DNA of 64,000 nucleotides from the NCBI RefSeq assembly GCF_040712315.1, contig NC_134016.1:6064782-6128781 (forward strand), in the 5' to 3' direction. Below the pieces are notes generated by a model. That model had not been told where the DNA came from and made no database searches. It was given only the letters and a program-made list of their open reading frames with translations. Every line of letters begins with the position of its first letter. The stretch's first letter is position 1. Position numbers and translations under genes: made by a program. Positions 47,761 to 59,431 of the stretch are shown here, piece by piece. The stretch is from Castanea sativa (taxonomy: Eukaryota; Streptophyta; Magnoliopsida; Fagales; Fagaceae).

Positions 47761-48249
47761 ACACACACATAAATCAAAGAATAATCAATAACATAAAAGT
47801 ATAATTGTCTCCTACTTAAACGTATAAATTCAAATTGATATATTTGCTATTCAAAAAGAAAATGAGTCTTAGATATTCTGATAGTCCAAAGGGTTTAACT
47901 CTTACATAATTGATGAATAATGAAATATTTACCATCAAACTAGTTTGATATTTATATAATTGGTGTAAAATTTATTACATAATTTTTTGGTGAGAAATAA
48001 AATTTCCCTTCATACAGAAGCTAAACCAAGTCAAATTAAAATTTTGACATTTTGGGACAATATAATTTCCAAACAGGCAAAGCTTAAGTAGAATGCATTA
48101 GAAGCTTTTCACTCTTTTAGTTTTTATTTTTTATTTTTCTAGCATAATATATCTAATTTGAAAATTTCTTTCTTTCTAAATGTAATTATTATTAACTTAG
48201 TGTGTCATGGGAATAATTGTTTGAGTTATATATTGAACTTTGGACTAAG
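47761..48249. other. AT-rich spacer
   Basis: No gene or known repeat recognised. Confidence 0.35.
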
Positions 48250-48540
48250 CTCCAGAACAAATAATGTTCTTTGGTTTTAACATATCAAGTATATCAACTT
48301 ATGCTAAATGTGATATATATGAAATACCAACATTCCTTCTCACACTCAAGATAAATCTGAAGATGAATTGAAATTGAAATCTAAGCTAATGAATATGTGA
48401 CCATGAGTGACTAGATTATTTGTAAAATAGGCAAGCCACAATATAGCATAACTTGTGCAAAATGCTAGAGACGGCAGCAAATAGTGATGACAATGGCTAC
48501 AAGGGCCTACAAAAGGGCGCACCAATGACCAAATAGTGGA
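48250..48540. repeat. Segment shared with 39660-39965
   Basis: Diverged copy of the segment after gene B, with TGTGACCATGAGTGACTAG and CTACAAAAGGGCGCAC in common. It supports a common ancestral unit for B and C flanks. Confidence 0.65.
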
Positions 48541-48994
48541 ATCTATGATTAAACGACGGTAACACTGGTGGCCTAAGGAATATTAACAGAGGAAGACATT
48601 GTGGTGAAGCACGTGAGCGAGTTGACAATTTTTGCATAATTAGACCCAAAAAGAATGATTGATGGGTTAGGCTATGTGACTTGAGATCTTCGAATTGGAA
48701 AACAAACCTCAAGATCAGAATCTACAAAAGAAAAAAAAAATGAATTGAAAAAATTTCATGTCTGGATAAAAACAATGGCTGAATGTTGTTGGACAATGGC
48801 AGCCAGCGACAGTCAAAGGTGGTCAACAACTTAGCCGAGCGATGGTTGATAGTGGCAGCTTGAAAGCTAGCGAAGGCTACATGAAAATGATTCTAATATC
48901 ATGTTAAAACGTAAAAGTAAATGCTAAAATATTGTTTTTTCCGTCCCTATAGTTTGCATAAATTTCGTTTTCGTCCTTATATATATATATATCC
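48541..48994. other. Spacer, nothing recognised
   Basis: Moderate-GC sequence with no supported gene; a minus-strand 71-residue frame at its left edge has no recognisable feature. Confidence 0.3.
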
Positions 48995-49136
48995 TTTTTT
49001 ATCACTAAACAAATAATAGCAGCCATGACTTCATCTTCATCTTGCAACTGATACCAAGCATATTCCGAACCATATCTTGTCCTGTATATGTCTTCTTGGA
49101 TTAGGGTATTTGATTCTTTCCTTATTTGTATTTTAT

Positions 49137-49220
49137 GACTTACGTTGTTGACAAGAAATTTTCAATGTCATCACTCAAAGGGGAAAAATACAAGGTCTTG
49201 CCGCCGCGTGAGTTACGGGG
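49137..49220 (+). promoter_or_regulatory. Conserved GCC/CGCG-box module, copy 4
   Basis: Part of a repeat copy at about 48995-49310. It contains ACTTACGTTGTTGACAAG (W-box kept, one CpG lost) and CAAGGTCTTGCCGCCGCGTG (core intact). No chitinase follows within 10 kb downstream, so it may be the stub of a lost unit. Confidence 0.5.
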
Positions 49221-49619
49221 TTAATATGTGTGCTTAGATTAAATGAATAATGCATGTAACCAATATGTACATGTTCATTACAAGCAGAAATTTAGGCGTT
49301 GATACAGGTTTGTTACAACATACCCTATTGTCCTAATTGCAAAGTTAAACTTACAAGTGCTACGTGCCTTTATTCAATTTCAAGCCAAGGTTTTCCTTTT
49401 CAAAAAATATATATGTCACCGCTGAAACCTTTTTACATTATTCAGGGCAATTATTTTGTATGAGTTTTGTTTTACGAAGTCTAAATTCAAAAATCTTCTT
49501 TAAAAAAAAGTGTAAATTTAAAAGGGTTATATAGATATTCATTTTTTCAGAATAATTAGTTTTTGTACGTAAAAACACTATCCAACAATATCCAAGTAAA
49601 CCAAATATTCACAGAAAAT

Positions 49620-51045
49620 AATCCTCTAGGCAATAAAACCTAAGATTCCACCGAGCCAAATTCTTGAATGGATTCATGATGATTGAAGAAGACCATTGCA
49701 GGTATGTGAAACAGTTCAAAAAGAGTTTTATAATATTATCTTTGTATGTAGACCATATTTTGCTGATAGGAAATGACAAAGAAGTGATTGGTGTCACTAA
49801 AGGGTGATTTTCCTCTACTTTTGAAATGAAGGGCATTAGTGAAGAATAATATATTCTTAGAATTAAAATCTTTAGAGATTTTTCAAACAGAATTCTTGGT
49901 TTGGCTTAACAGGTTAACATTAGGAAAATTATTAAACGCTTTAAAATGCGTAATTATAAACCCATCGATACTCCTATTCACAAAAGTGAGGCCTTAAGCT
50001 TAGAAATGTGTCCTAAAGCCTGTGAAGAAAGACAAGAGATAGTTCGAGTTCCATATTCTAGTGTTGTGGGTGGTGTGGTGTACACCATGATGTGAACTAG
50101 GCCAAATATATGTTATGTAGTTGGCTTTTTCAATATATTCTAATCAAATTTTAGAATTGTTGAAGCAAAAGCAGTCAAGAGAATTCTCTAATACCTCTGT
50201 GGAATGGTGAATTACTCACTCTTTTACCTGGGTAGAAACTACACTTTGTTGGCTATAGTGATGCAGATTGAGGTAGTGATCTAGACAAGTATAAATCCAT
50301 GATAGGATATGCTTTTTTTTTTCCTAGTAAAGGGGAAATTTGCTGGAGTAGTAAAAAGCAAGGTTTTCAGACCCGGACCGGATCTGGAGGTCGGACCGTG
50401 AAAACCGAGAACCGGATGGAAATCCGATTTTTTAAGCATAGAGAACCGGGCATATGTGGCAGTTCCGTGAACTCCTACAACCGCAGTCCAACCCCTTAGC
50501 AATTTTTTTAATAAAAAAAACTTAACACAATTTTATTCTACTTAATTAAATTATTCATCTCTTACAAGGAGTAAAACAAAATTATAATTAGAATTCTTCA
50601 AAGATATTCAACTTTACTTCAAAAATTAATCATAAATTTTAATGTTTTCATGGTTATTATTTTATTTTATTAACTTTCTTATTTAATTATTAAATATATG
50701 CTTGAAAATTATCAAATTTTCCTCACATATATAGATATATTAGTCAATTTTGCTAGTTTTATAAATTTAATATCTATATTTAGGCTTTAATTAATTATTA
50801 AATTAATTATGGCGTCATTACAGTTCGACCTCGGTTTAACCTCAAAAACCTTAAACCTTGAACCTTGAACCTTTCCTTTTAATGGTTTAATGAATGGTCC
50901 GAGTCTGAAAATGTTGGTAAAAAGCATCCATGCATAGCTCTATCTACTATGGACAAAATATATAGTGCTTATAGCAACATTGCACGAGAGAGTTTGGTTG
51001 ATGCGATTATTTCATTAGGTAGACGTGGTTTTAGATGCTGATAAT
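49620..51045 (+). pseudogene. Ty1/Copia reverse transcriptase-RNase H relic
   Basis: Plus-strand frames with several stops show the Copia RVT_2 C-terminal half: FIILSLYVDHILLIGND (YVDD active site decayed to YVDH), then a FRMRNYKPIDTPI-like segment, VPYSSVVGG, TRPNICYVVG and the RNase H part with GYAFFFPSKGEICWSSKK. The match resumes after a hAT insertion with CIALSTM near 50930. Stops and frameshifts make it non-functional. No LTR could be assigned with confidence. Confidence 0.85.
50359..50916. mobile_element. hAT-type MITE inside the Copia relic
   Basis: The 558-bp element begins CAAGGTTTTCAGACCCGGACC and ends GGTCCGAGTCTGAAAATGTTG (inverted repeats with CA...TG tips), flanked by the 8-bp duplication GTAAAAAG (50351-50358 and 50917-50924). 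It interrupts the Copia RNase H reading at the WSSKK position, which continues on the other side. It has no coding capacity. Confidence 0.9.
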
Positions 51046-52798
51046 CTTCTGATTATATATTGAGGCATTTAATGAGTCACACCTTTAGTATAGAATGATT
51101 TATCTTTAATCACTATGATTTGTTTTTCATTCATGGTGTGGCATTGAAGGAATCGCCTTTGCAAGCACACACATCTATCATGTTTTTCGATTGTGAAAGG
51201 ATATGACGATAGGTTCAGATCAGCTCACTAACACAAGCGATTGCCTCTGGCACTTCAGTAGCGGGCAATGACAAGTTACATTATGTTCTTTGACACTTAT
51301 GTAGTGAATGAGGTTAGTTGACATGAATGTTTTTCTTCTAACAAACACCAGCTTCAAAAACATTTTGTACATAAGAGACAGTTAATAATACTTATAAAAA
51401 TCATGTTCGTTTGTGAGATTAATCAAAGAAAAGGCATGCAAAGAAATATTATGTAATATTTTACGTTCTGCATGTATATACTTTTTGTTTTAAAGACAAA
51501 TAAATTCAATCCCAAGACATGTGGTGGTGTTAATGTCTTCATATATTAGTTTATATACTTAGTTATTTATAAAAATGTAACATAAATAAATTATTTGGAT
51601 GGACTTAAATTTAAAGTATTTAATCCCAAATTACTATGTAAGCGAAATGAGAAGGCCTATAAAGGCCAATGAGGTGGAAGCAGTCATTAAGATCATAGCG
51701 GAGTTGGTTCTTGAACTTGGCAATACAAGGATAATGGAGGGAGATTGGGAAGAAGGAGATTGTGTGAGAAAAGCAAACGTTGGTTATGTCCTTGGAGAGG
51801 TGATCTATATGGGGGAGTTTATGGAGGTGTTTGTAGATCATAGTACACCTTGATGGTCGATGTGTAAGTGGGGAGGGTCATAATAATGATAATGATGAGG
51901 AGGAGGAAAAGGAGTGACCATATGAATTGCATTAAATTGTACCTTGAGAAATAAATCATTTTTTTAGTAGACCCTCCATGCATTTTCATAGATGGATTGG
52001 AAATGTTTAAGAGAATAATTGACCGTTGATGCATTTTCTTATGTAATTGCTACCAAAAACTAAATTAAATGGGTTAGTGGATTTTTTTTTTTTTTTTTAA
52101 ATATTAGTGTGTGTGTGTGTATAGGGACTAATTTTATCAATTTTGTTCACTAAAATTACACTTTGTCACCCTTAACAATATCATTGATCATTTTAAGAAT
52201 AATGCTGTAGTTACAAACTTTTTTTATAATATTTTTAAAAATTATTATTGAGGTAGTAGGTTCTTACTAGTTCGCATCTAGACCCACCACTTATATCAAT
52301 TTTTTAATTATCAATAACCACTCACCACATTAGCAATTTGTAAAAGAAATTGTTAAAAAAATTGTAGTTCTAGCATTTTTCTCCTCTTATAGGCCATCAA
52401 AAAAATTTATAGATATAAAACAAAAATTAAATAATTAGCAATAGCAAAGCTAAAACAAATTAAGTCTAATTCACCATTTTTTTTCCAAAACAAACAACTT
52501 GAACCTTTAAATTTTTTTAAACAAATTAAATAATTTTGTCCTCACACAGCAATAGAATAAGCATTATCAAAGACCAAAAAAAATCTCAGTGGCTAAGCAA
52601 TAGTGAAAATGCCGCAAGTAGCCAACAACAAAACCATCCCACTCCCCCCTTATCTCCAAGTCGTGATTCTATCCTTGACTCAATGACTAAGGAACACACC
52701 ACAAATTTATAAGGTTAGAGTTGAGAGTAGTCAACACTCAGTTAAAGTCAAAGAATCAACTCAAACCTTATGTGCAAGAAAGTAATCCTTACTAGATT
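51046..52798. other. Mostly unrecognised spacer with one short frame
   Basis: 51060-51360 could be the 3' non-coding end of the Copia element. A slightly GC-richer 84-codon frame lies at 51599-51853 (contains MRRPIKANEVEAVIKIIAEL and VGYVLGEVIYMGEFMEV); I recognise no family and cannot say whether it is coding. The rest is AT-rich, with a T run (52083-52098) and (GT)n (52108-52121). Confidence 0.3.
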
Positions 52799-52970
52799 AT
52801 ACTACGAAAAATGCGGGGTATAGCCGCGTTTTTATAGCTCCTAAAAACGTGGCTATAGGTCTATTTGGTCTATAGCCACGTTTTCAGATATGGCCTATAC
52901 CTTGTGACTATAGGTCCAACAAGTCTATAGCCACCTGTTTTCCAACGCTGCTAATTAGGTTCAAAGTTAT
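52799..52970. mobile_element. CACTA-like element terminus
   Basis: Starts with a decayed CACTA end (TACTACGAAAAATGCGG), followed by subterminal repeats in both orientations: ATAGCCGCGTTTTTATAG, AAAAACGTGGCTATAGG, CTATAGCCACGTTTTC and CTATAGCCACC. Short repeated words near the tips are typical of CACTA (CMC) transposons. The opposite end was not found. Confidence 0.5.
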
Positions 52971-53338
52971 AGTACAAAAACGTATTGGTGTAGGACATCC
53001 ATCCCCATTTGATTCAAAGATCAACCTCACTATTATTCATTAGTCATACTTAGGAAAGGAATAAACTCAATGCAACCCTAAATCAAAATTATGTTGAAAG
53101 AACTAAAACTAACAAAAACTAAAATCCATCACAAATTATGTCAAAATTATGAAGGATAATGTACCTTATGAAATTAATAGCATTTTCATTTTACTTTTAT
53201 CAATTTTTCTGGAATATTATTTTCAGATATTCTGTGCACTTCTTTGTCAAGGCATTCATTATAACAATTATGAAAACCAAAGGACATGCTAAGCTCAGCT
53301 CCTTTAAGTTTCTTTTTGCACTTCCTATTGCATTGTTT

Positions 53339-53575
53339 TCATATTTTTCTTCCCAGCTCTAATAAAGGGTGAAATTTTTTATCTTGGGAATTTTTCTTCT
53401 TATTTTTCACATCATTTTGTGACGATTCAGACCAAAGTGAAGAGGGAAGCAGAAAGGGGGCTGAAGAAGGGGGATGATAGGGAGAAAGACTAGAAAAGGA
53501 AGAGTTGTTGGCCAGCACCACGACTTGAACAATGATTGACATCGTTATCATCACATTAAGTAGTTTCATAGCCAT
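53339..53575 (-). CDS. Small secreted protein of unknown family, copy 1
   Basis: Minus-strand frame of 78 residues starting MAMKLLNVMITMSIIVQVVVLA, a clear signal-peptide-like N-terminus, followed by NNSSFSSLSPYHPPSSAPF and a Lys-rich tail. It is homologous to the plus-strand gene at 56220 over the signal, the ANN(S/P)SFS core and PY(H/Q)PP, after which the two diverge. Similarity extends into the 5' flank, including a TATA-like TATATTAA (minus strand, 53632-53639). An in-frame ATG at 53632 exists, but alignment favours 53575. No known family recognised. A precursor of a small apoplastic peptide is possible; a pseudogene or first exon of a longer gene is not excluded. Confidence 0.4.
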   Translation of the reverse strand: MAMKLLNVMITMSIIVQVVVLANNSSFSSLSPYHPPSSAPFLLPSSLWSESSQNDVKNKKKNSQDKKFHPLLELGRKI

Positions 53576-53754
53576 TTTATCTTTAACCTTGCTCGTTCTT
53601 GTATAATCTTTGGAATTATAGTATGAAACCATTAATATAGCCTTAAAATTTTTAACTAATCATGTAAGAGTCGTAAGAAAATTCCAAGTTATACACCATA
53701 AAATTTTAAATTATATTTTAAAACGACCCTATGGCCAAACATCAACTAGAAGAA

Positions 53755-54240
53755 ATTTGGTCTTTAGTGACGGCATATATTCGTCGCTAATGCTTTAAAT
53801 ATCGTCGCTAATTATATTGGTGACGAAAAATGTCATCGCAAACTTTCGTTAAACAAAAATTGTAATAAAAAATATTTTTAGTGATGATATTAATATCGTC
53901 GCAAATACAATACTATTAACAACAACAAAATCGTTGCTAATAGTGATAACTGTCATCATAAATAACTCAAGAACCCAAGGCGAAATGTCGTCGCTACTAG
54001 CTCCTTATTAGTGACAAAAAATTTTGTCATCGCTAGTAGATTATTATTAACAATGACATTTTTGTTGTCGATAATATGTCATTATTAGCGACGACATTTG
54101 CTATCATCACTATAATGATATATTAGTGACTACAAACATGTCATCACTAAAATTGCTTATTAGCAATGATATTGTTTGTCGTCACTAATGATATGATAAA
54201 AATATTAGTGGTGACAATGTCGTCGCTAACAATTTTTTAT
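53755..54240. repeat. Dense GTCGTCGCTAA-type inverted repeats (CACTA-like subterminal region)
   Basis: Around twenty copies, in both orientations, of words like AGTGACGACATT and GTCGTCGCTAA (for example 53776, 53810, 53895, 54078, 54223). Clusters of such palindromic units are typical subterminal binding sites of CACTA-type transposons. A related but different set, TTGTGACAA and TCGTCACAATA, follows at about 54720-54870. Confidence 0.5.
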
Positions 54241-55068
54241 ATTTTGTTTTTTGGATTTTTCTTTAAAATTTACATTATGAATTTTACATGGGTGCCTAAT
54301 GAGATATAATAAATCACAATCCCACACAATTTTCAATCACAAATACTCATGTAAGCTTAACAATTGCTTAATCAATAACTACTAATTAATAAGGAAAAAC
54401 AATACTTAAGTTCAATATCATATACATAATTTAAATTCAAATCCACTCTCTCAAATACTAATCAAATAATAAAAAATTCTTTAAGAAGATATACAACCAA
54501 GCTTGCAATGAAATGTATCTCCTCTCAACATCATCAGTAGCCCAAGACATTCAGTAGCCCAAGACATGCCCTGAAATAAAAAGAATAAATCAATGTAAAG
54601 GTCAACTAAAGTAGATGACAAAAATGCGTACAAAATAGTTTTAATATCTGAGTAAAACTTTTAACATTTTTATTTTACAAAATAGTTTTTTTTTTTTTTT
54701 TTTTTGGTTACATTTCATGAGTTATTGTGAGAAAAAAACTCTATCTGTTGTGACATTAACTTGTCACAATAGGCCATCTATTATGAGTGACTTACATTGC
54801 CTTGGTTGAAACACAATATTATATTGTGACAACTATTGTGTTTCGTCACAATATAGTTTTATATTTTACTAATAAAATATTTGGTAGGGATATAATAATT
54901 ATAAATTGACAAAATTTCCCAAACTAATAAATTTTATTTTACTCATGAGAATAACTTAAAATTTAAAAACCAAGAAACCTCTAAAAATAAATTTTTAACA
55001 GTTCTTATTGTTAAATAACCACACTTATTATTAAATAATTCCTCGAATTGAAATAATTATAATAAAAT
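54241..55068. other. AT-rich spacer
   Basis: A/T-rich, with a T run (54687-54705) and the TTGTGACA-type repeats near 54720-54870. No gene recognised. Confidence 0.35.
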
Positions 55069-55074
55069 TATAAT

Positions 55075-56110
55075 TGTATATGACATTTGCTAAACCCATA
55101 TAGGCTAAAATGTAGTACAAATTTCACTATCTCCCAAACAAACGTCTTTGAGGCTTGACTATAGGGTCTTTTAAAAAAATAATTCAAATTTTAAAATTGA
55201 ATTATCTATAACATAGAATTTTCTTAAAATTATAGTGTTAGCTTTTAGACCCCCGTAAACTAAATTTTTTAACCTAATTAATTAATCAAGTGAATACTTA
55301 GGTTTATTATTCAGATCTAGGTTAAAACAATAAAGTCATATCATGAAAAACAATAGAAAATAAAGAAAACAATTATATAATCACCTAGGAAAACCAAACT
55401 GGTAAAAAACCTAGGGAGAATTTAACCTAGTTATCCTCAAGGTAAAAAGCAAATCCACTATAGAGAATTGAAGTTTATAATAAGACTTAAACCATTAATA
55501 TCCTATTGCTACCATATGTAGAACTTACTGACACGACCACGTGCAAGCTCCGAATCCATAGATTTCTTCTCTATTAGGCCTTTGCAACACAAGCACCCAC
55601 ACTTTTGATTTTGAGACTCCACTTAAAGGTTTTGGATCTCATTAAACATTGATCTTGTATGCAGCAACTTCTGCAATACCGAAACTTGAGATTCTTCAAA
55701 GAATAACACCGGTATAAGACTTTAGAGAGTTTTTGGGTACAAAACCCTAAATCTACAAAAAAGGCACAAGATGCACTCTAATCTCTTTGAAAAGTCTTAT
55801 AAAAACATGCTTAGAGTTTCCTTTATATACTAGGAGAAGTAGATCTGAAACCCTAATCCTTTTTGGGCTTGAATTGCTATTGGGCCGAACTTAAAATTTT
55901 GTAGACCCGTATTTCGATTGATCGAGCTTGTCTTTCGATTGGTCGAACTAGGCAAATTCTGAAATCTTCTTTCTGTAGCTTACTTGTTCTTGAATCTTAA
56001 CTTGAATCACCTTGAGCATTGACTAATAATACCTATAGACTCTAAGATTTATATTTTGACAAGTTTGTATTCACGATTTGTCATTTGTTCTAAACTTTTA
56101 GAACCTAACA
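55075..56110 (-). mobile_element. Solo LTR, minus orientation, ending 110 bp before a small gene
   Basis: Read on the minus strand it starts TGTTAGGTTCTAAAAG and ends GTCATATACA (1036 bp). TATAAT flanks it on both sides (55069-55074 and 56111-56116). The family is confirmed by the LTR at 63278, which shares TCTAAA(A)GTTTAGAACAA, GATCTTAGAGTCTATAGG and later segments. No internal element sequence is attached. Confidence 0.75.
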
Positions 56111-56219
56111 TATAATTCCATAATTAAAGCTTTAGATTCTATATATTATGGCTGGTTTCGCACACCACAATTCCAAGTAACAAACGAATTCCAAAAGAGT
56201 TAGCGTGGTTATGGGAAAA

Positions 56220-56459
56220 ATGGTTAGGAATTTACTTAATGTGATGATGATAGTGTTAATCATTGTTCAAGCTGTGGTGCTAGCCAACAATCCTTCCTTT
56301 TCTACTCTTTTTCCTTATCAACCCCCCATTGATATGAAATATAGAAAGTTTCAAGTTCATAAGATCCAACCTCGTAATATAAATGACGACCCTATATTAA
56401 TGCTGCCACGTCAAATAAAAAAAGATGTAGGAACAAGTGTAATAAGGAACTTAAAATAA
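56220..56459 (+). CDS. Small secreted protein of unknown family, copy 2
   Basis: A 79-residue frame starting MVRNLLNVMMIVLIIVQAVVLA (signal-peptide-like), then NNPSFSTLFPYQPPIDMKY and a basic tail ending VIRNLK. An in-frame ATG 15 bases upstream is less likely by alignment with the copy at 53575. A TATA-like TATATATT lies at 56140-56147, between the solo LTR and the gene. It is divergent from copy 1, consistent with an inverted duplication; the 5' flanks align (GGTTTC...CAATTCCAA). No known family recognised. Confidence 0.45.
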   Translation: MVRNLLNVMMIVLIIVQAVVLANNPSFSTLFPYQPPIDMKYRKFQVHKIQPRNINDDPILMLPRQIKKDVGTSVIRNLK

Positions 56460-59431
56460 ATAATCCAACCTTCACAACCCATAATTTAAAAGTTTGCTAT
56501 GATTTATGCATTGCGGAAGAATTGTTGAAAAGACTGGAGATATTCTACTAAAAAATATGCTCAGTCTGTAAGACAAAAGCAGAAAAGCTATTTATTTTGC
56601 AAGGTCTGGTTTTCCTTTTACTAATGTTATCCTTTACAGTGTTAACATATCTTTTGATGCATGTTATTTTGGGTTAATTACCATTAGTTGTTTTGGGCAT
56701 GATATGGGTAGGGGTTACATATTATTGATTTCTTTCTATGTAATGTTAGTTGTTTTGGCATTATTTGGTAGGGTTTAAATATAATTAATTTCTTTCCTAG
56801 GTATGGCTTATGAACACTTGTGAGGCTGCTCTTTAAGCATGGACATATACCTAATAACATTCCATTTTTGTAACCTAACTTTAACCTAGTCTAATAAGGA
56901 TGAGTTAGACTTGGTTCTCGAAGTTCAAGATCCAACTCCTCTATGATCTTAATTTTTGCTTCAATTCTCACATGCATTTACAAGTCTAGCTTCTTATTTA
57001 ACTTACGTATTGATTTGGTTAAATACTGCTAATTTTAGTTCATCCAAATAGGTTACATTATTTTAGTTCATCCAAAAAAAAAAAAAAAATTACTTTATGT
57101 TGCATTTTGCCTATATAGGCTATAAATAAATAACTTGAGATATATATAAATGCCACCACACACCTTAGGATTGAATTTTGTTTATACATCTTTTACTTTC
57201 CGTTAGAAATTTATAAGTGAAACACAAAATTATATTAATTTCTTCGTGTATATGATCTATGTAGGTGTTCTACACACACACTCTCTCTCTCTCTCCGAAA
57301 TGAACCTGTCCCACAATTGACATATTCGTTCTTTTGGGTTTGGTTTTAACCCAATAATACATGTTTCAGTCTTAGGAGTTGTCATTAATCATTAGAATTT
57401 TAAGGTGTGATTGGTTTCCTAAATATAATAGATTTTATTTCCTAATTTAACTAGGAAACTCCTAAGGGCTTATAAGCTAAATTAGATTTTTTTTTTTTTT
57501 TAAATGTCTAGAATCAAAAGGCATTGATCTAGAAGCTCGATTATGTGTTGAGAAGATGTTAAATACCCCACAATGCCTATCTAGAAGGATAGTACCCCGT
57601 TTCAAATTTAATCATAAACATCACCATTTAAAGAACAACTTAAACTATTTGGCATTTGATTTTAAAAAGAATGATATGTTTGTACATGTGAAATGAAATA
57701 ATGATCAAGCTAATCCCAGGATGACATTTAACTAATCTATGATAAAATGACATGTATTTATCTTAAAATGACATGTAGTCTGTTCTAGGATAATATGTTA
57801 GTGCATGACATGTATAATCCATCTTAGGATGATATGTGAATTCATGACATGTATAATCTATATATTCTAGGATGACATGTATCTATCCTAAGAAGCAATG
57901 TAAACAATTTATTTTAGAAAGTAAGATAAAACAAACATAAACATGTGATTGTATGACATTTTCTAAGAGAGATAGATTGCATTAATGAGTTAAGTAAAGC
58001 TAACCTCACTCGAAAGTATAGTTTAACAATTGCAATTTTGCAATTGTCTCTCCCAAACTATTTTATCTCATACAAAAAACACAAAGACATAACAAGAAAA
58101 TGGTAAATTCCTAGGAAGTTTGAATATAATGATGTGTGACAATTTTACTAATTTTTAAGGAAAAATATTTTATTTTGGCACAAAATGAGATTGAAAATGC
58201 ATATTTGTGGCCCAAAGGGCATTGTATAATTTTTGGAAACTTTGGATCAAGAAGTAATTTTGAAAAAACGTTGGTTGGTCCACAGATTGGCCTTGAATGG
58301 TTTAAGGTTGAGTGGGTTTTTGTTTGAATATGAGTGGGCTGGCGTGGAAGTAGTTATTGGGCCAAAGAAATTCAGATTGGGCTGTTATTGGGTTCAAATT
58401 CAGTGGGCTGGCTCTAATTTTACACACACACACACCACGGGTTGGTCTTTGGGATTATGTGAGCTGATGGGCATGAGTGAACTAAAAGGGATCTTGAGTT
58501 GGAGCTTTGTTTGAAGGTTAAGCCGGCTGCAGTTTTCAATGCGTGGGCTTGGGCATTTTTAGTGGAGTGGGCTTATGTGGTTTTTTATTTTAAATGGAAT
58601 TTGGGTCCAATCCGGCCTAAACACAAACCCCACTCAACCCACATTATCTTATCTTTATTTCTTTTTTCCACTAGCCGGGTTTTGGGTATTTTGGTTGATT
58701 TGTGAGAGTAGTGTTGTGGTCGTTGGGTTCTCCGTGGGATTAATTTTGATTTTTGGAGTGATAGTCTCTCATGGGTGATTGCTAAGATTAGATTTTTGTG
58801 TTGGTGGGTTGTGTTTGATTGCCAAGAAAGTGTAAGAAAGCAAGAAAAAAAAAATTTTAATTCACGTTTTGATTTATTTATTTATTTTTCTGATGTGGAC
58901 TTTTTTATTTTTAAATTTGTCAATTACGATTTTTTTTATCATTTCCCTGCGTAGACATTTTTTGTTAGTTTGTTAATAGTAAGAATTAACTGTTAACAAA
59001 ATGTAGAAATCAAATTGACTGTGATCCCAAAATATAGGAACCACCAAAATGTATTTTCGCCTATTTATTTTCTTGGTTTAGCCTTGGAAATGGAAATAGT
59101 TTCACTTTGTAAGTGGGTACATAGTTATCAAACTATGTACCCACATAAATTGAGATACCCTTTTATGTAAGAATTCCATTGAAGGGTCCAACAACTACAT
59201 AATGGAAAAAATAAATTTTTTCATTCCTTACACTTCTTCTCTTGGACTAGGCAAGATTGATTCAAAGTTCTCATGTGAGAACAAAAAAATTTATTCTCTA
59301 AGAGAGTTGGCACGCACCCAACTAACTCTTTATTATTTTCATTTATTTCATACATAAGATCTAATATTCAGTTACAATTAAAGAAAAAAATTGTAACATG
59401 GTGAAAAATAAAAAGCGTTAGTAAAAATATC
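56460..59431. other. Long stretch without a recognised gene
   Basis: Contains an imperfect repeat of GGATGACATGTAT-type words (about 57715-57900), T and A runs (57075, 57490), short (CT)n at 57282 and a moderately GC-rich stretch (58200-58780) with repeated GTGGGCT words and no defensible coding frame. The last part (59300-59431) is the presumed 3' UTR of chitinase D, with AATAAA-type signals on the minus strand (for example 59329-59334). Confidence 0.35.

Noticed and set aside
51599..51853. 84-codon frame as a confident gene
   Set aside because: Slightly GC-richer than the surroundings, but no family, no paralogue in the window and no clear promoter; mentioned only as part of the spacer.
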